Source: Halorubrum aquaticum (lineage in GTDB: Archaea > Halobacteriota > Halobacteria > Halobacteriales > Haloferacaceae). Taken from it: DNA of 64,000 nt. The translations under genes were made by a program, and so were the position numbers. Location: the NCBI RefSeq assembly GCF_900113615.1, contig NZ_FOPZ01000006.1:122843-186842 (forward strand). The letters run 5' to 3'. The notes beneath the pieces were generated by a model that did no database searches, was not told the origin of the DNA, and saw only the letters and a list, made by a program, of their open reading frames with translations. Every line of letters begins with the position of its first letter. The first letter of the stretch is position 1. Shown one piece after another: positions 62,057 through 64,000 of the stretch.

Positions 62057-62995
62057 TTAGCGCCCCCCAGGTGCCGTCCACGCATCGAGGAGCGGACTCG
62101 TGGTGAGCGACGTCGTCTCGCCGTCAGCAGTCACGCCTGTTCCGACACCTGCCGGAGTCGACGTCGACGACGAGGGTGTCGCCGGTTCGAGGCCAACCTG
62201 CGTCGCCCGCGTAGCGAGCAGCTGTCGCCAGTAGGCGAACGTGGTCTGGTAGTACGAACCGTCATCAACGGGATAGACGAGTGTCTCGAACTCGTCACCG
62301 ACGAGTCGCGGCCCCATCCGTGTTTGCTCACACTCAAGATGGTAGTCGGCGGCCGTCGCAACCGGTGCTGTGAACTCATCGATCGTACTCCGAGTAACGA
62401 GTACCGGGACGTCGTAACTGTTGGCGTACGTCGCCAGTCGAGCGAGGGTTCGCGCTTGGAGTGTTTCCGCGTGCTGCTCGCTGAGCGTCTCGTCGCTGCG
62501 GTACTGGGCGTCGACGGCCGGCGCGACGATGAGCGACGGGGTGTGTGGAGACGAGTCTTCGCTATGAGTCGATGACTGTCGACCGGATGTGCTGGTGACA
62601 GCGGTCGATTTCTGGATGGCCTGGTTTACTGCTGTCGAGAGATCGTCGACAGCGCCGTAGTGCTGGTACGCGGTAAATCCGCGGGCGACGTGGATCCGGT
62701 CGAGCAACCGCTGGCTCGGTGTGATCTGAGCCAGCGTCGTCGTCGTCGCGTGGCCGTTCGCATCAACCCAGAAGGCGGGCCCATCGTGTAACAGGAGATG
62801 GTCAAGCACGAGCGACTGGAGGATTGGAACGCCACGGCCGCCGTCTACGTCGAGCAACGTAATGCCGTCATCGAGTGACGGCAGCAGCATCTCGTCTGTG
62901 GCTGGATCGGCTTGATCTGTCAAGCCTAGATTGCGGTCTGCGCTCCGTGTCGGCTTGTCCGCTGCCATTCGATTCGATGGTGGGTGGTCTCCCAT
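62057..62995 (-). CDS. RecA/RadA-like protein with degenerate P-loop
   Basis: 312 aa (ATG at 62995; 62968 also possible). The central region reads as a RecA-fold domain: LLDVDGGRGVPILQSLVLDHLLLHDGPAFWVDANGHATT, SQRLLDRIHVARGFTAYQHY, SLIVAPAVDAQYR, ARLATYANSYDVPVLVTRSTIDEF. The position of Walker A holds GGRGVPI rather than GxxxxGKT/S, so ATP hydrolysis is doubtful. It heads the operon with the DUF8156-like protein and the exonuclease, under operator copy 4. A RecA-like accessory with a dead P-loop beside an error-prone-type polymerase is reminiscent of ImuA in bacterial mutasomes (inference). Confidence 0.78.
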   Translation of the reverse strand: MGDHPPSNRMAADKPTRSADRNLGLTDQADPATDEMLLPSLDDGITLLDVDGGRGVPILQSLVLDHLLLHDGPAFWVDANGHATTTTLAQITPSQRLLDRIHVARGFTAYQHYGAVDDLSTAVNQAIQKSTAVTSTSGRQSSTHSEDSSPHTPSLIVAPAVDAQYRSDETLSEQHAETLQARTLARLATYANSYDVPVLVTRSTIDEFTAPVATAADYHLECEQTRMGPRLVGDEFETLVYPVDDGSYYQTTFAYWRQLLATRATQVGLEPATPSSSTSTPAGVGTGVTADGETTSLTTSPLLDAWTAPGGR

Positions 62996-63158
62996 ACTCG
63001 ATAACTAGTCACTCTCTCAATAAGCGACGGCGCGGCGCTTCCGGACTTCCAGAAAGGACTTTACAAAACGTCAATTCGAACTCTGTCACCGGATCTTGAG
63101 GAGTGGTAGACTGTTTCCAAGACTCTTTCCAAGGTGGCCGTCGCCTTTGGTCGCCAAA

Positions 63159-63199
63159 TTAACCAACATTCCGGTATCTCCCGGCAATTTGTTGGTTAA
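63159..63199. promoter_or_regulatory. Shared operator, copy 4
   Basis: TTAACCAACA (63159-63168) and TGTTGGTTAA (63190-63199), perfect, 21-bp spacer; the pairing extends one base further on each side (A/T). It lies in the divergent region between the RadA-like operon (start 62995) and the ATPase (start 63307). Confidence 0.72.
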
Positions 63200-63306
63200 T
63201 CTAGTTAGCATCGTTGTACCGCACCTCGTCAATGATATCTCTAGATATGATATTCCAGAATATGATTATTCAGAATATTTTATCATATACCCACTAATTC
63301 AGCGCC

Positions 63307-64000
63307 ATGACAGACTTCGTGAACCGCTCGGAGGAGTTAGATCGGCTTCACGGCCTGTTTGACTCGGAGACCGCGGATCTCGCCGTCGTGTACGGGCGGC
63401 GACGGCTGGGAAAGACGAGACTCGTCAAGAAGGCGCTTGCGGGACGAAAGAACGCGGTCTTCTATCAGGCACGACAGAAGACGCGGGAGCTCCAACTGAA
63501 ACAGTTCGTCGAAGTTGCGGCCGACACGGTTCCTGGTATCGAAGACATTCGTCCTGGTTGGGAGCGGTTGTTCCGGTATCTAGCCGACCAGAACGCCATT
63601 GTCGTCCTCGACGAGTTTCCGTACCTGATCGAACAAGACGAGAGTCTTCCCTCCGTATTACAGGCGCTGTTCGACCACGAGTTCGACGAGTCGGAGACGA
63701 CGTTCGTGCTGGTCGGGTCATCGATCAGTATGATGGAGGAGGCGACACTGCTTGGAGACAGCCCGCTATACGGGCGGACCTCCTTGACACTCGACATCCG
63801 TGAACTCTCGTTCGACGCCGCGACGGAGTTTTTCCCGGATGATGCGACGGCGGACGAGGCCGTGCGTACGTGGAGTGTGTTCGGTGGTGTTCCCTACTAC
63901 CTCGAGGAGCTCGACGCCGATCGGTCCCTCGGCGAGAACATCCAGCAGACGGTGTTAACCCGCCACGGATCGCTCCGTAACGAGCCGGAGTACGTTCTCC
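63307..64000 (+). CDS. Archaeal-type AAA ATPase (PF01637-like), C-terminus beyond window
   Basis: 231 residues are visible from the ATG at 63307 and the frame is still open at the edge. Opening motif FVNRSEELDRLHGLF is typical of the archaeal ATPase family; Walker A YGRRRLGKTRL (30-37), Walker B AIVVLDEFPYLIEQ, sensor VLVGSSISMMEE and the lid motif YGRTSLTLDIRELSF ... TWSVFGGVPYYLEEL are present. Members usually continue with a DUF234 nuclease-like domain. It shares operator copy 4 with the RadA-like operon. Substrate unknown; such ATPases are often linked to mobile elements or defence. Confidence 0.88.
   Translation, partial: MTDFVNRSEELDRLHGLFDSETADLAVVYGRRRLGKTRLVKKALAGRKNAVFYQARQKTRELQLKQFVEVAADTVPGIEDIRPGWERLFRYLADQNAIVVLDEFPYLIEQDESLPSVLQALFDHEFDESETTFVLVGSSISMMEEATLLGDSPLYGRTSLTLDIRELSFDAATEFFPDDATADEAVRTWSVFGGVPYYLEELDADRSLGENIQQTVLTRHGSLRNEPEYVL

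Noticed and set aside
1..64000. tRNA or rRNA genes
   Set aside because: No cloverleaf with a recognisable T-loop GTTCAAATC-type sequence and no rRNA core sequence was seen on either strand by eye; a covariance search would be decisive.

Overview
The window is haloarchaeal DNA. Nearly every predicted protein is acidic (Asp/Glu-rich, Lys-poor). Regulators belong to haloarchaeal types: Bat-type bacterio-opsin activator, a HalX response regulator, kinases with an LRHN(V/A/I)RN phospho-acceptor box. Secreted proteins carry Tat/lipobox signals, and several starts look leaderless, with an AT-rich box about 30 nt upstream. No rRNA or tRNA gene was recognised. The genus cannot be fixed from the sequence alone.

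Layout. 0-3.3 kb: an SppA-type membrane protease between hypothetical exported proteins, then a SHOCT protein. 3.3-29.9 kb: an accessory stretch rich in integral membrane proteins (DUF3592, DUF6498, DUF5684, PH-domain, CPBP and many 60-130 aa proteins) and two sensor kinases. It is riddled with small mobile elements: IS200/IS605-type TnpB and solo right ends, an ISH3-like transposase killed by a nonsense codon, and a family of short elements bounded by GGCTCTGTTGAAATCC ends. 30-50 kb: signal transduction (multi-PAS kinase, Bat regulator, two more kinases, HalX regulator), an S9 prolyl-oligopeptidase-type enzyme, and a six-gene plus-strand operon (winged helix, two DUF7521 proteins, two Sensor-domain membrane proteins around a DUF4097 lipoprotein). 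50-52.4 kb: a membrane-anchored Mrr-like nuclease and a winged-helix regulator.

52.6-64 kb: a replication/repair module. An Orc1/Cdc6 gene is surrounded by about ten origin-recognition-box-like repeats (CCCCGTGTGCGAAATGA). Beside it lie a divergent family-B DNA polymerase, a DEDD exonuclease, a small coiled-coil-like protein and a RecA/RadA-like protein with a degenerate P-loop, with several winged-helix genes and an archaeal-type ATPase cut by the window edge.

The most interesting observation is a 10-bp inverted repeat, TTAACCAACA...TGTTGGTTAA, present four times in this last module only. Three copies, with 21-22 bp spacers, sit in the three divergent intergenic regions that control the polymerase, the RadA-like/exonuclease operon, the ATPase and two winged-helix genes. 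This points to one shared operator and a co-regulated DNA-synthesis/repair regulon, possibly an archaeal analogue of bacterial mutasomes (inference). The second theme is the set of short inverted-repeat elements that carry single small membrane-protein genes instead of a transposase.
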